A DNA stretch of 64,000 bases from Paramarasmius palmivorus (Eukaryota > Basidiomycota > Agaricomycetes > Agaricales > Marasmiaceae), in assembly GCA_037176845.1 (NCBI GenBank), contig JAYKXP010000010.1, forward strand, positions 806,001 to 870,000, given 5' to 3'. This document shows positions 49,038 to 62,515 of the stretch, one piece after another. The notes beneath the pieces were generated by a model. That model saw nothing but the letters and a program-made list of their open reading frames with translations. It was not told the DNA's origin and ran no database searches. How positions within the stretch are numbered: the first letter of the stretch is position 1; every line of letters starts with the position of its first letter. The translations under genes and the position numbers were made by a program.

Positions 49038-49645
49038 CGCGTTATGTTGACCGCTCTAGTTCCGGGTGTGGACACTGGATGTACTTGGCTTGCGCTGAAT
49101 CAGCTTCATTATAGAATGTTAGCGTGAGTGTTATCTATTGTTACTCCGCCTTCAACTGTGGCTGACCCCGCATGGACAGTTATAATTAGAGTAGTGATCA
49201 CCTTGCTATGAATTACATCGTTGATTGAGCAAGTCTAGCTTGAGTCCTATCTGTTCCGAGGAATGATGCGAGGAAGGTTGTCTTTCGAACGCTTGAGAGG
49301 GGTTGCCCTTACCGACCGGCTCACACTTACTCCTTCCTTCCCCAAAACGGGACATGTCGGGTGGCAGATGACAATTTCGGAAGTTCAAGCACAGGTACAG
49401 CGCCTGGGGTCTTCGGAAAACGCCCACGTGCGGTGGTGCCCGTGAACACTTGGCCTTTTCCAACTTGTCCAATGACCGTAACTGATCTCATTAGCCATTT
49501 CTTCCAATACAGTCATCTGATAGCGGCGCAGACTTTACCCATTCTTTCAGCTATATAAGCTGTGCTAGTGAAACCTCCTCCCAACAGCTCTCACAGCACC
49601 CCTCTTTCTCTAACAAGCTCAACCTTGTCTATTCGAACATACACC
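49038..49645. other. Intergenic: formate dehydrogenase promoter
   Basis: 608 bases with no gene seen. A TATA box lies 88-94 nt before the formate dehydrogenase start. The first part is the ERD1 3' flank. Confidence 0.5.
49552..49558 (+). promoter_or_regulatory. TATA box of formate dehydrogenase gene
   Basis: TATATAA lies 88-94 nt upstream of the ATG, with a C/T-rich stretch after it (positions about 49565-49620). This spacing is normal for strongly expressed fungal genes. Confidence 0.6.
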
Positions 49646-51148
49646 ATGAAGGTGCGATCCCCTATCTTATTACCTGCTAGATTGGTACTCATCGTCGTCC
49701 CAGGTTCTCGCCATTCTCTACAATGGTTACGAAGCTGCGGAACAGGAGCCACGTCTATTGGGCACCGTCGAGAACAAGGTACGAATGACTCCAGCGGCAA
49801 AGATATGCATTGGCCAACACCATGTTTCTAGCTCGGCATCAAGGAATGGCTGGAGTCTCAAGGTCACGAATATGTTGTTTCCAGCGACAAAGAAGGCCCA
49901 GACAGCGACTTCCAGAAGCACATTGTCGATGTGAGCACTCTCATACCATTTGAGACATTTCACTTAGCCACGGCTTCAGGCTGAAGTTCTCATTACAACG
50001 CCGTTCCACCCTGGTTATCTCACACGAGATCTCGTTGAGAAAGTGCGTAGAACTCTAATTCCCAAGCTGTCAGTCCTTCTGACGATTTCTTCACAGGCGA
50101 AGAATTTGAAGCTCTGTATAACTGCCGGTGTTGGCTCTGATCACATTGACTTGAACGCTGCAGTGGATCACAAGATTCAAGTTCTTGAAGTATGCTCCGA
50201 CTCCTCGGCTTCCAAGCCAAAATCTGACCATACAAACTCCTAAGGTTTCTGGCTCTAATGTCGTATCAGTCGCAGAGCATGTCGTCATGAGCATTCTTCT
50301 TCTCGTTCGGAACTTTGTTCCCGCACACGAAGTTCGTATTGAATTGTAGATGCCTTATGATATCATATCTGATAACTTTCACAGATGATTGAGCGAGGCG
50401 ATTGGCAAGTTTCCGATGTCGCTCGCAATGCCTTCGATCTTGAGAACAAGGTTGTCGGTACCATTGGCGCTGGACGAATTGGATACCGTGTTCTCCAACG
50501 TCTAGTGCCTTTCGACTGCAAGGAGTTGTTGTACTATGACTATGCTCCTCTGCCTGCAGCAGCAGCAGAGGCAGTTAAAGCCCGTCGTGTCGAAGACCTC
50601 AAGGTATGTCCCATCGCTGTTATGACCGGGCCATCAAGACTGAATGGGTTTGTTATAGGAATTTGTCTCACAATGCGACGTCGTTACAGTCAACTGTCCT
50701 CTCCACGAAGGAACCCGTGGCCTTGTCAATGCCGATTTACTCAAACACTTCAAGAAGGGTGCTTGGCTTGTCAACACTGCTCGTGGTGCCATCTGTGACA
50801 AGGATGCAGTTGCAGCAGCTTTGGCCAGTGGCCAAATCTCTGGATATGCTGGTGATGTCTGGAACGTCCAGCCTGCACCCAAAGATCACGTCTGGCGTAC
50901 CATGAAAAACCCTCTCGGTGGTGGTAACGGAATGGTACCCCACTACTCCGGAACCACTTTGGATGCCCAAGCTCGATATGCTTCAGGTGCCAAGAGTATT
51001 CTCGAGAACTACCTCACCGGCAAGCCCCAGGAGCCGCAAAACATCATCGTCGGTCTTGGTGAGTACCGTCCGCCACTTCAACAATTATGACATAAATCTT
51101 ATCAGAATCTCAGGTAAATACGAGACCAAGGCATACGGACAGCGCTGA
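49646..51148 (+). CDS. FDH1: NAD-dependent formate dehydrogenase
   Basis: Oxidises formate to CO2 with NAD+. In wood- and litter-decay fungi it clears formate from oxalate and one-carbon metabolism. Nine exons: 49646-49651, 49704-49778, 49832-49930, 49980-50042, 50097-50189, 50245-50331, 50385-50603, 50659-51058 and 51114-51148 (1077 nt, 358 residues). Active-site pieces: [43 protein letters not shown], the NAD site [26 protein letters not shown] and [14 protein letters not shown] with the catalytic His. Exon 1 is 6 nt (ATG AAG). No targeting sequence, so cytosolic. The end is [10 protein letters not shown]. Confidence 0.95.
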
Positions 51149-51288
51149 GGGAATGACGGTGGTCAAAAAGATTACTAAGGGGATTGAGTGTATTATTATT
51201 TCCACTGTGTACAGTAAGATAACGAATATCCATGAACTGAGATGTTTTTACAACGAAAGTGGCGAGGGATCATAGCACACCGGCAGTA

Positions 51289-53631
51289 CTAGCTTTCTCG
51301 TTTGATACGGTCTTTGACCTGCTCTTTCAGGAACTTCTCCAGCGCGTTAGCACATTTGTAGTAAATAGATCCTTCTTGGTTGAATAGTCGGGCATTATTG
51401 AAGATAAGCTGACAATCGTCAATGAAGTCTTCGACTGTTTCATATTGGTTGTTGTCAAGTTTGTGTTCCATGGTACTGAAGTCTGTTTGCGAGGCATCAC
51501 AATGGCATTCTCACATCGGAGAAAAGGAAGCTCACCCATCGGTTCCTTAATGATATTGAGGTAGTCCGGGACATCTTCGAAATTGACGGGGTGGGTGAAA
51601 GGCCACGATTGATTGTGGTTTTGTAGGTCGCGCAGCACGTGCTCCATGAATACACGGTCACCACTTTTCGGTATCGTTCTTCGAAGACTACAATATTGTT
51701 GAATGGTCAGTGACTAAAGGTATGAACAGGATTTTGTCAGTCACCTTTCTGCCATTGAAGGAGTCCAGCCACTTTCTCCTGGAAGACCCAACATAAGGAT
51801 GAACCGCACACTAAGTATCAGTAACTCACTTAAACCGGGAACGTCTTTGGGGTCGACGGTGACATCAGGCGGTGCACCGTCTTGGAATTGGGGTAGTCCA
51901 GGATGAACAATATGGGACCGCGATATTTCTCGTATTCTGGCCATGATAGAGTCTTGTTGTACGGCGACAATGTTTGCCTTGTCAAGGTAGTCAACCTTGC
52001 GTAACATCGTGCACTGCATAATTGTACCGCCCTCGTAGTCTTTGATGTATCCTGCCCACACGGAGCGATCAAGGGTGATGTCCTTTGAGAATCCCTGTTT
52101 CTCAAAATACCCGACAGCGTAATTATCCGCATATGTCAAGAAGTGCCACATATTTGGGTAAGTTTTCCGGATGTGCATCTTGAAGTGGTCCATAAGCATC
52201 CCACCGTATCCCTAGAATCTTCATGAGAACCTCCCCACTTTGGATCCAGTTCGCCTACCTACCTTGACCTGATCCACAGAGGCAGTCGCAAAGAAAACGA
52301 TTTCTGCGAAACCTCTTTGAGGAAATGGACGGTAACATATCCCTCCGACAACTTTGTAGCCACGTTTGATGATTGCAAGGGCTTTGGAGTTGCTGTCGTA
52401 CACGAGCCGTGCAATATATTCTCGAGGCATCTTGGGTAATTGCTTCTGGAAGAGCGTCTTAAGTCCAGTGAGAATGACCAGCGAACGAGGCTGCTTGTCG
52501 TTTTCAACAGCCGTGACTTGTATTATTCCCTTCCGTAGTTCGACGATAGCAGCCTTTTCCGCTTTTGGAGGTGGCTATCACAAAACCTTCAGTAGTAGCA
52601 CAAAAAAAACAATAAACTCTACTTACGGCGGCAGATTCAGCGGCATCAACTGGAACGCCGGTCGCGAGTCGATCCAGCTGCGTCTCATCCATTTTGTCCT
52701 CGATTTTAACCTTTGACGTGGTCCCATTTACCCTTCCATTCAAATGAGCCGAGGTTGCAGGTATTCTGGACGCGGGTACAGCTTTTTTGGAGGATTTGCC
52801 ACTCTGTTTCGAAGGTTTCGCAGCCGTTTTCCGGGCAATGCGGGCGGCTAATGGACGGTCTTCCTCGTCGTCATCGTCGATATCAGGCCGAGGGACTTCT
52901 TCTCTGTCATCTTCACTCTCGGATGAAAAGGATATGCGGCGCTTTTTAGCAGGAGGACCTGCTTCCAGGTCGCTGAGAAGGGATGAGGCGGGAGAAGAAA
53001 CAGGAGTCCGAAAGTGCTGTTCTGTTTGACGTGAATTGTCAATTCTTCGTGTACATGCGTGGAATGCACAAGGGTTCTCACCTGGCGATATAGGTGCAAC
53101 CATCGACACAGGGAGCCTCATTCGCTGTCTGAGGGATATTATATCTGCGTCGGTGTATTCGAAATCCAAGAGTTTCCCGACATCCTAACACATTGGTATT
53201 GAGCTGAGGCCGGTCCGAGAGGGAATGTTCAACACACCTGGGCTATCTTTTTAGCAATGAGTTATCAAAGAACCTCGGCTGAAGCTGACCTGAAGATTCT
53301 CATCCAGGCGAACCGCAACTTGACTTCTCCGTCTGAACTCCTCTGCACCAATCTCACGTTCGTCTGCACCGTGCTCATTGTAGCCGTGTCCACAAGCACA
53401 CAAATCAAGATAAGGACTCAGTTCGTCGTCGTCCGAGCCATACTGTCCCAAATCCCCAAGTATTGGATCATCGTTCTGCGCATCGTCAAGGACGACTTCG
53501 ACGCCGGGTGCTGGATGCAGACCATTACAGTCGATGCAGACTGTACACGGTGTATGTCGAGAGATTTTAAGGCGGAGCTGAGCATGGGTGAGTTTGCCAA
53601 AGTCATGAGAGATTGGATAGGAATATCTCAT
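51289..53631 (-). CDS. GCN5: Histone acetyltransferase Gcn5
   Basis: Catalytic subunit of SAGA/ADA complexes. Eight exons: 53631-53290, 53184-53082, 53021-52627, 52574-52263, 52211-51830, 51778-51745, 51687-51536 and 51482-51289 (1914 nt, 637 residues). The N-terminus has a Cys-rich PCAF-like part ([12 protein letters not shown]..., [19 protein letters not shown]) and an acidic linker. The GNAT domain includes [35 protein letters not shown] with the catalytic Glu, and the acetyl-CoA loop [14 protein letters not shown]. The C-terminal bromodomain has [15 protein letters not shown] and [13 protein letters not shown]. The first intron (53289-53185) looks like two introns back to back. The intron 53081-53022 is 60 nt without a stop. 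The start at 53631 is the first in-frame ATG, but an upstream exon is possible. Confidence 0.92.
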
Positions 53632-53804
53632 TGCGTTGGTCTGTGGAAGAGTGTCGCGTTATTCCACGTGCAATATCTCCGCCACCGCATTCTCCTGGGC
53701 TACCATCATCCATCAAAAAAGTTTCCACCTAACTTGGCATATCTCACCGTTCTTTACAGTTTCTCTTCATGTTCTTCTAGGTCAGCACTCATACCTGAGC
53801 AGCC

Positions 53805-54818
53805 ATGTCAATTCTTTGGCTTTTCGGAGCGTTCGCCTGGTCGTTCCTTGGTCATTCTCTCGCTCAATGGATCGACTATCCACCAGATGGATTCGCTACA
53901 ATGACACATTACGATCTTCCTAGGGATTATATCGCCTCCTGCGGCTGCACTGGAAAGAGTACTCATTATCCTACGGCAGCTTTATCCCAAATGGCGTTTG
54001 GAAGTAGCGCGGCATACGGTGCGCTCGCTACCCTTTCTTACCTATCGTTTTCACTGAAGCATTAGGATCATTAGGCCCAGCTTGCGGACGTTGTTTTCTA
54101 TTGACTTTGCTGAACACCTTTACGTCGAACCCTCCATTCTTTCCAACCGAAACCAAATCAGTCGTTGTAAAGATTACTGACAAATGTCCACTTTCACAAA
54201 CGGGCTGGTGTAATGGGACTGTGGACGGGGGTAATATGTACGCCTCTCAATCATATATTTCGGGGTTATACTGATTCTAGGTTGCTTATACAAGGGGTGG
54301 TCACCAGCTGAACTTTGACCTCGCGTTTCCGTCAAGCTCAATACCCTCGGATCTCTTCCCATCCAATGTATCTCTGTATGGTTTCACGGTGAGCAAAGTA
54401 TGAATGTAGACATCACTGTTCTGAACCTTGACATTTCCCAGGACTTTGGTGTATGGAATATTAGCTATCAAAGCGTCACTTGTGGAGATTGGGCAGGGGC
54501 GAACGATGAAGGAGCTTTAGGCAGCCCTGCGGGATTTGGACCTGAAAGTGTCTGTTGTCCCGCAAACCCTACGGTTGTTTCGTGTCGCCTATATTCGAGA
54601 ACAGAAGCTAATTGGTCTTTAGGGCTCTCCGAATGATACCTGTCCCTCTTACTCGGACGCTAATGGAATTGCGTGAGTAATATGCTCCTGAGAACGACCT
54701 GGGCTAACACTTCAGAATCACTAGACCGGACACTACTACCAATGTAGCAACAGTATTGATTATACCAACCTTTTTATCTATCGTTGTTGCATCTATACCA
54801 CTACTCGCGGAGCTGTAA
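53805..54818 (+). CDS. Secreted endoglucanase-V/expansin-like (double-psi barrel) protein
   Basis: Predicted cell-surface protein of the GH45/expansin fold, acting on or loosening cell-wall glucans. Six exons: 53805-54018, 54066-54237, 54295-54388, 54442-54573, 54623-54672 and 54716-54818 (765 nt, 254 residues). Signal peptide MSILWLFGAFAWSFLGHSLA. The barrel core has THYDLPRDYIASCGC, ALSQMAFGSS, PACGRCFLLTLLNT, VVVKITDKCPL, GGHQLNFDLAFPSS and a late Cys cluster. The C-terminus (VATVLIIPTFLSIVVASIPLL) is hydrophobic, fitting a GPI-anchor signal or membrane anchor. Exon 2 can start at 54066 or 54075; both keep frame. Enzyme activity is not proven, as family members differ in catalytic residues. 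Confidence 0.84.
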
Positions 54819-55423
54819 TCTTTATCTACAAGTGGAATCTAGGACATGTTATATTTCGAGCTGGCTTTGGTTTCGCGCTACAGGTGTTCAAGTTACATCT
54901 TAAATCAAAAACCGGCCGAGGGGCATTTGCCGCAGACTTATAAATACAGTGGCACCACTGCCCATGCTATCCTTTTATCCGTAAGGGGTAAGTTCTTCCC
55001 CATCTCCCGCGCACCAAGCTGAACGAATCCTGCAGTTTGGCAGGAGCGGTACACGTAGTACAATTTTAGAAACTTGACGTTACAAAGCATTTGTGGAGTG
55101 CGTCAGGACTTCCCAAGACCAGCCTTGAAAGTTCTGTTACCCTCTTCGCGCTTAAGTTTCTCGAAGACGGGTCTGTCCTTAGCCGATTTATTCACAGAAT
55201 TTCTCGCCCCAATCTTCTGGGAGACATAGAAGACAGTTGTAAAAGCAGGCCCATATACTTATCCGAGTCTCTTCCTTTAGATGCGACAGCATTTAAAAAA
55301 CTTGTAGCCAGTAATGTACATGTGCAATAAATCTAATAAATGAGTGTATAAGTCTGCGCCGTATAACCTCAAGCCAACCTAATCATCCGTCAGACGATTG
55401 GTATGTCAAGTCTGGATAATTCC
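54819..55423. other. Intergenic, no gene seen
   Basis: 605 bases between two convergent genes. Open frames are short and unrecognised. A TATA-like TATAAATA occurs at about 54940, with no gene behind it that I can support. Confidence 0.45.
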
Positions 55424-56993
55424 CTACTTTTCAACATCTTGTTCGTCTACTCTCCTATAGTAACCTCGGCTGTTTGCGAGCAACTCCTTTGCCTTCTTCA
55501 AGCCTCCGAAGTAGACGAATCCTGCGCCTACACCTCCAACGAGAACAAGTGCGAAGAAGGCGTTGCGGAAGAAGTGTGATTCAACGTCTTCAGATGGGAT
55601 AGCCGCAGTCGACGATGTTGACGTGGAGCCAGTAGGTGCAGTTTTCTCAGTAGACGCTGCCTCGGCTGCTGTTGACGTCGTTGTGGAAAGATCCTGTTTA
55701 CAAGCAAATCCAAAATTTATTTGTATGACATTTTTACTTCACAGAAAAGCGCTGATTAGAGCTCAGCGTGAAGAGGTACCTGTTTGCCATCAGCGTCTGT
55801 CTCCGTTTCGATCTCCAACTATATCGTATGTCAGTGCCATGACTTGTTCACAAATAATCGATTTACCTCTCCGCAGTCGGCGATGATAACATCCTCAACG
55901 GGACGGTCAGAAGGGTCCTTCTTCACATTTTCTATGCGGTAGTGAGAAAGAGTTAAACTGGAAAGTACCAAACCAATCTCACCGATTGCGGTAACGATAT
56001 CCATGCCATCAACGACCTTTCCAAAGACAACCTGATTGCAAAAGAATTAGCGATGCTTCAAGCCGGGCGAGGTGATGCTACATACGTGTCTGCCATCCAA
56101 CCAGCTAGTGACAACGGTGGTGATGAACTAGAATCAAAAAAGGTTTGCCATGACACATGAACTCATGGTGGGCTACTCACGAATTGAGAACCTTGAAAAC
56201 ATTAAATCTTAGCACCTGGCTGAGGTTGCGACATATAACAAGCAATTACTTACCATTGGTGTCCTTTCCAGCGTTAGCCATAGACAACATGCCAGGGGCA
56301 GTGTGGCGGAGTTTGCTATTCAATGCTTCAATTGGGATTCAAATCTCGAGGCAGGTCGCAACATACAAGTTTTCATCAGCGAAACGGTCTCCATAGATGG
56401 ACTGTTCGACATATCAGCTACAGTGTTCGAGGCAAATTGGATGTCACACACCTTTCCGCCAGTTCCGTCACCCTTGGCTAATAGCGGTCAGCAAATGTTG
56501 ATGTGGGTACCAGAGCATGACACATACTGAAGTCTCCACCTTGGATCCTATTCCAGAGTTATGTCAGGTCTCAGACTCATCCAACTCGGAGAACTCACAT
56601 GAAATCCTTAATGACTCGGTGGAATTTGGAACCCTTGTAGCCGAAGCCCAGCTCCGTGCCATCCTTTCTCTTGCCGGTAGCAAGAGCGCGGAAGTTTTCA
56701 ACGGTCTTGGGTACAGTCTGTGGTGCATAACATTGAGCGAGTGTGTTCGAGAGATTTTTTGGATATAGCATACTCCTCCGAAAAGACCCAAAGTAACTGC
56801 GGGATACAAGTCAGCTAATGAAGCTAGAAAGAATGAGTATGCACATACTCCTTCCAAGTTCCTTGTCCCCTTGTTTAATGTCGAAGTAGATCTTGTTTGT
56901 GATCTTGGGGCCTTTCGCTGCCTCAGCGGGTTGCGCAACGAAGAAGGCTGCTAGAGTAACGACGAGGAAGACGAGAGAAATACGGCGGAACAT
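55424..56993 (-). CDS. Membrane-anchored ER cyclophilin (peptidyl-prolyl isomerase)
   Basis: Prolyl cis-trans isomerase of the secretory pathway. I resolve 13 exons; the first three begin 56993-56849, 56796-56774 and 56717, and the last ends at the stop at 55424. The protein is 301 residues. Signal peptide [20 protein letters not shown] with a PAEA cleavage region. The cyclophilin domain is complete: [31 protein letters not shown] with the catalytic Arg, [16 protein letters not shown] and the cyclosporin-contacting Trp in [14 protein letters not shown] Ser/Thr-rich linker then leads to a C-terminal membrane helix ([19 protein letters not shown]) and a cytosolic tail. The anchor is unlike soluble cyclophilin B. 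One exon is 11 nt (GSQF junction). Confidence 0.91.
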
Positions 56994-57211
56994 GGTGGTA
57001 AAGAAAAGAGGAGACGTGGCGATTTCCAGTTCATATCACTTGGATAAATTCTAACTCCGTATGGTATACTCCTTCGTACAAAATCCAACATAGCTCCAAG
57101 AAAGGGTCAGTATCTGCGCGAAACTTCTTTTACAGTACCAATCTTGTAGAATTGGCGTTCTAAATTTGGAAGTCTAATTTTTGATCTTTTCCGAATCTTC
57201 TCCCGGACGAC

Positions 57212-59691
57212 ATGGATGATGGGCTCGTACTCAATATTGCAGACGATGGACCAGTCTCGAAAGCTGGGTCCTCGTCCAAGGGTGGAAGATGGACAGACAG
57301 GTATGATTCAAGCTGCTCAATCTCCTCTCCTATCACCAACAAATTTTTCAGGTTAAAAGCTAAAAGAGTAGCTAAGCGAAAATCAAGACCAAATGAACCT
57401 ACTCATCCGCACTCGCACCCAGATTCCGCAGAGCGTCGTCCAAAACGACCTCGCGTCGAGTCTGCATCTACTCCTGTCGCCGATCCCAAACCCCATCATC
57501 CACCAGGTCAAGTCATATCCTCGCTCTTCTCGTACAATCCAAAAGTCGAAGCACCAAAAAATCATGCACCTACAAAAGCTGCGGCTAAACCAAGCAATGC
57601 ACCACTTACCGACGCTTCCTCTTTCTCTGGATTGGGACTCAATCCCTTACTTTGTGCACATCTTTCGAGCAAGATGAACATCACGAAACCCACATCTATT
57701 CAACGGGCTGCATTACCACCCATATTCTCAACTTCCCCCGAATACTCCGAGCGTGATATTTTCATTCAATCACAGACCGGTTCAGGAAAGACACTCTCCT
57801 ATCTCCTTCCCATAATTCACGACCTCTTGCCGTTAAGTTCCCTGTCCTACATCGATAGGACGATCGGAACTCTAGCTATCATCATTGCACCTACCCGGGA
57901 ACTTGCTACACAGATACACGAGGTTTTGGAGTCCTTATTAAAGCTACGGCTTCGTGCAGAGAATGAGTCTGCAGATGATGAAAGCGCGCCACGAACGACG
58001 AGATGGTTAGTTTCGGGCCTGCTTATTGGTGGTGCGACCAGGGCACACGAGAAGGCTCGGATACGGAAGGGCCTCCCCATCATAGTCTCCACCCCTGGCC
58101 GGCTTCTGGATCACTTACAGAATACCAGCACCTTCAACGTTGCTAAATGTCGCTGGTTAGTCCTTGATGAAGCCGATCGCCTCATGGAACTCGGTTTTGA
58201 AGAGACTATTACAGGCATTCTTAAAGGTCTGGATGGCCACCGAAAACTTGCCGTTCAGGCCGTCACAGACGGCATCGGGAAGGATGTCGGTGGATGGGAT
58301 TGGGAACGACGTCGGAGGACGATTTTATGTTCTGCGACAATTCGTGAGGATGTTCAAAAGTTGGCAGGAGCCACGCTATCGAATCCCCTCATGGTTAAAG
58401 CCACTGACCAGGATCCTCCGTCTTCCAAACCGCAGGCAAAGGAAACTGCTCCAGTGCCCTCTTCCACTAACTTCAGCCCGCCCTCTCAACTCAGCCAAAA
58501 CTACATTATCGTTCCTCTGAAACTGAGATTAGTGATCCTGATCGCGCTACTTCGGTATTTGATTGCTCAGAGTAAACAGCAGTCTAATGCCAAGGCTATC
58601 GTCTTCGTGAGTTGCACCGACGCAGTTGATTTCCTATGGAATCTCCTGGGGGGCGCTGCAATGAACAGTGACGGTGGTGAAGGCTCGACGTCTTCAGAAG
58701 AGTCAGATGCTTCTGACAACGAGGACGGAAAGGCCGATTCCAAACCAGAACCAATCTCTGTCAAATGCTCGCTACTGCCGGATACGACAATCTATCGCCT
58801 TCATGGCTCGCTCCCGACACAAACTCGTCTTGCCTCTATTCGAGGCTTCGCGAATAGCTCCAAAGGCGAATCACGATTTTCGGTCTTATTATGTACCTCG
58901 GTTGCATCTCGTGGTTTGGACCTTCCACTAGTTCGAGGTGTCATTCAATACGACCTACCCACGGAAGGTGGCGCAACTGAATATGTGCATCGAGTTGGGC
59001 GAACGGCTCGAGCTGGGAAAGGTGGTGAGGCGTGGAGTCTTGTCGCTCCATCCGAAGCTGATTGGGTGAAGTGGGTCGAAGAAAAGATGCAAGCAGAAGA
59101 TGCCGGGAAGAATATTTCGTTGCGAGGCTCGTCCGTAGAAGAAATGCTCCAAACCGGGTTTGGTGGGAAGGGAGCTGAGTACGAGGAACGAGCGACACAG
59201 GTTCAGCTTGCCTTCGAACGATGGGTTCTCCGGAATAAAGAGGTGAGGACTTGATTCATTTTTCTATCGCGGTACTGTGGCTCAATAATTGGCAGAATGC
59301 GGACCTGGCTCGGAAAGCGTTCTTATCTCATATGAGAGCATACGCCACACATCCTTCGGACGAGAAGCACATGTTCCACATCCGACATTTGCATATTGGA
59401 CATCTAGCAAAGTCATTTGCTCTGCGAGAAGCGCCAAAGGCTATCACTGGTACCAATTCAAAATCTTCTAGTAAACACCGGGAAAGCACTCAGAAGAGTC
59501 GGAAGCCCAAGAAACAGCCCGGCGGAAAGTGGGAAGTTGACCACTCTGGTGATGCTGAGAAACGAATGCAGGAGGCTGTCCGTTCCCAAGGCAGACAGAC
59601 CAAGAAGGGTGGTGTTATGGCTAGTTCTGGTACATCTGAATTCCAAATTGCGGGAGGGTATGACTTGGAGAAGCTTCTTGGTGCTATGTAG
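57212..59691 (+). CDS. DBP7: ATP-dependent RNA helicase Dbp7
   Basis: DEAD-box helicase of the nucleolus needed for 60S ribosome assembly. Three exons: 57212-57300, 57352-59242 and 59296-59691 (2376 nt, 791 residues). A basic N-terminus ([21 protein letters not shown]) precedes the helicase core: Q motif [12 protein letters not shown], motif I SQTGSGKT, Ia [23 protein letters not shown] box [42 protein letters not shown] and [13 protein letters not shown]. Dbp7-type insertions lie between motifs III and V (the acidic [12 protein letters not shown]). The C-terminal extension ([12 protein letters not shown]..., [19 protein letters not shown]) is that of the Dbp7/DDX31 group. The final Lys-rich tail is basic. 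Confidence 0.95.
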
Positions 59692-59786
59692 ATAGATGGT
59701 CGTCTATAAACTTTTTCATAGCCCACGTGGGAACTGTTACGTAAAAAACTACTCTTGTGCTTGTGACTCAGGTCGTCGTGCCAACG

Positions 59787-61681
<1,895 letters not shown>

Positions 61682-61780
61682 AAGCATCCGTGTATTTGTA
61701 TTGTACGACCTAGCACCATAATCGTTGAGAGAAATCCGTTAGGAATGTATTACTACACGAACCTTTCATTGATGTAAATA

Positions 61781-62515
61781 TCAAGACTGTTCTACCTCGT
61801 CCTGTTTGGCATGTCGTCTCCTTATTTGAGAGTCATCGTGCAGCTGCTCTTCGTGTAGAGAGAATATCCGGTCGTCCGGCTGCATCTGCCGGCGAGTTAT
61901 GGTAGGAGAAGGGGGTTGCGATGTAGCAGGCGAAAAGACCCCAAATCCAGACAGCTTCAAGTTGTTTTCTTCTGAGGTAAAGTACTCGGGAGGTGAGTTG
62001 TCTGGACTTCTTGTGTCTGTGTTTAGCGAAGATCGACTGCTTCCGAAGTCGAAATACGGGTTGTGGACATCTTCCTTTGGCTTCGTCGAAGAAGTTTCAT
62101 CGGACGCTGGAGATTTCGGCGAGTCGATTTGAATGATAGGAGGTTCGTGTATGGTATGCACGGTCTGTTTGTCGCTTGTAGACGCTTTGACATCGTCTAC
62201 GATTCCTAGGGTTCTTGCGATAACATAGGATGACACGTCCTACATGGTTATCATTTTAATAAGACAGAAAGATAAAGATGCAGTTATCAATTACCAAAAG
62301 GGCCAATATGAGCAACGGCAGTATGGCCATAACAGCGAGAACTCGAAAAGTGTACGCTGGCGCCAGTGGGTTACTTCGATGGGCATATAAGAAAGACTCT
62401 TTAGGAGCTCACCGATTCTCGCGACGACAGAGTTTGGCTCGTATTCCCAAAGATATTCAACATAGTATGACCATACGAGACGAGGGAAAGAGGAGGACGC
62501 GTTCGTGACGTTCAT
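61781..62515 (-). CDS. Single-pass membrane protein, function unknown
   Basis: Three exons: 62515-62413, 62356-62295 and 62239-61781 (624 nt, 207 residues). The N-terminus (MNVTNASSSFPRLVWSYYVEYL) leads to one strong membrane helix, TFRVLAVMAILPLLILALLD, formed across the first two introns. A 150-residue Ser/Pro/Asp-rich tail follows, with acidic clusters and basic stretches (QIRRRHAKQDEVE) near the end. Asn-x-Ser/Thr sites before the helix suggest an exposed N-terminus. I know no family with this plan. The gene is convergent with ESA1, 99 bp apart. Confidence 0.6.
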
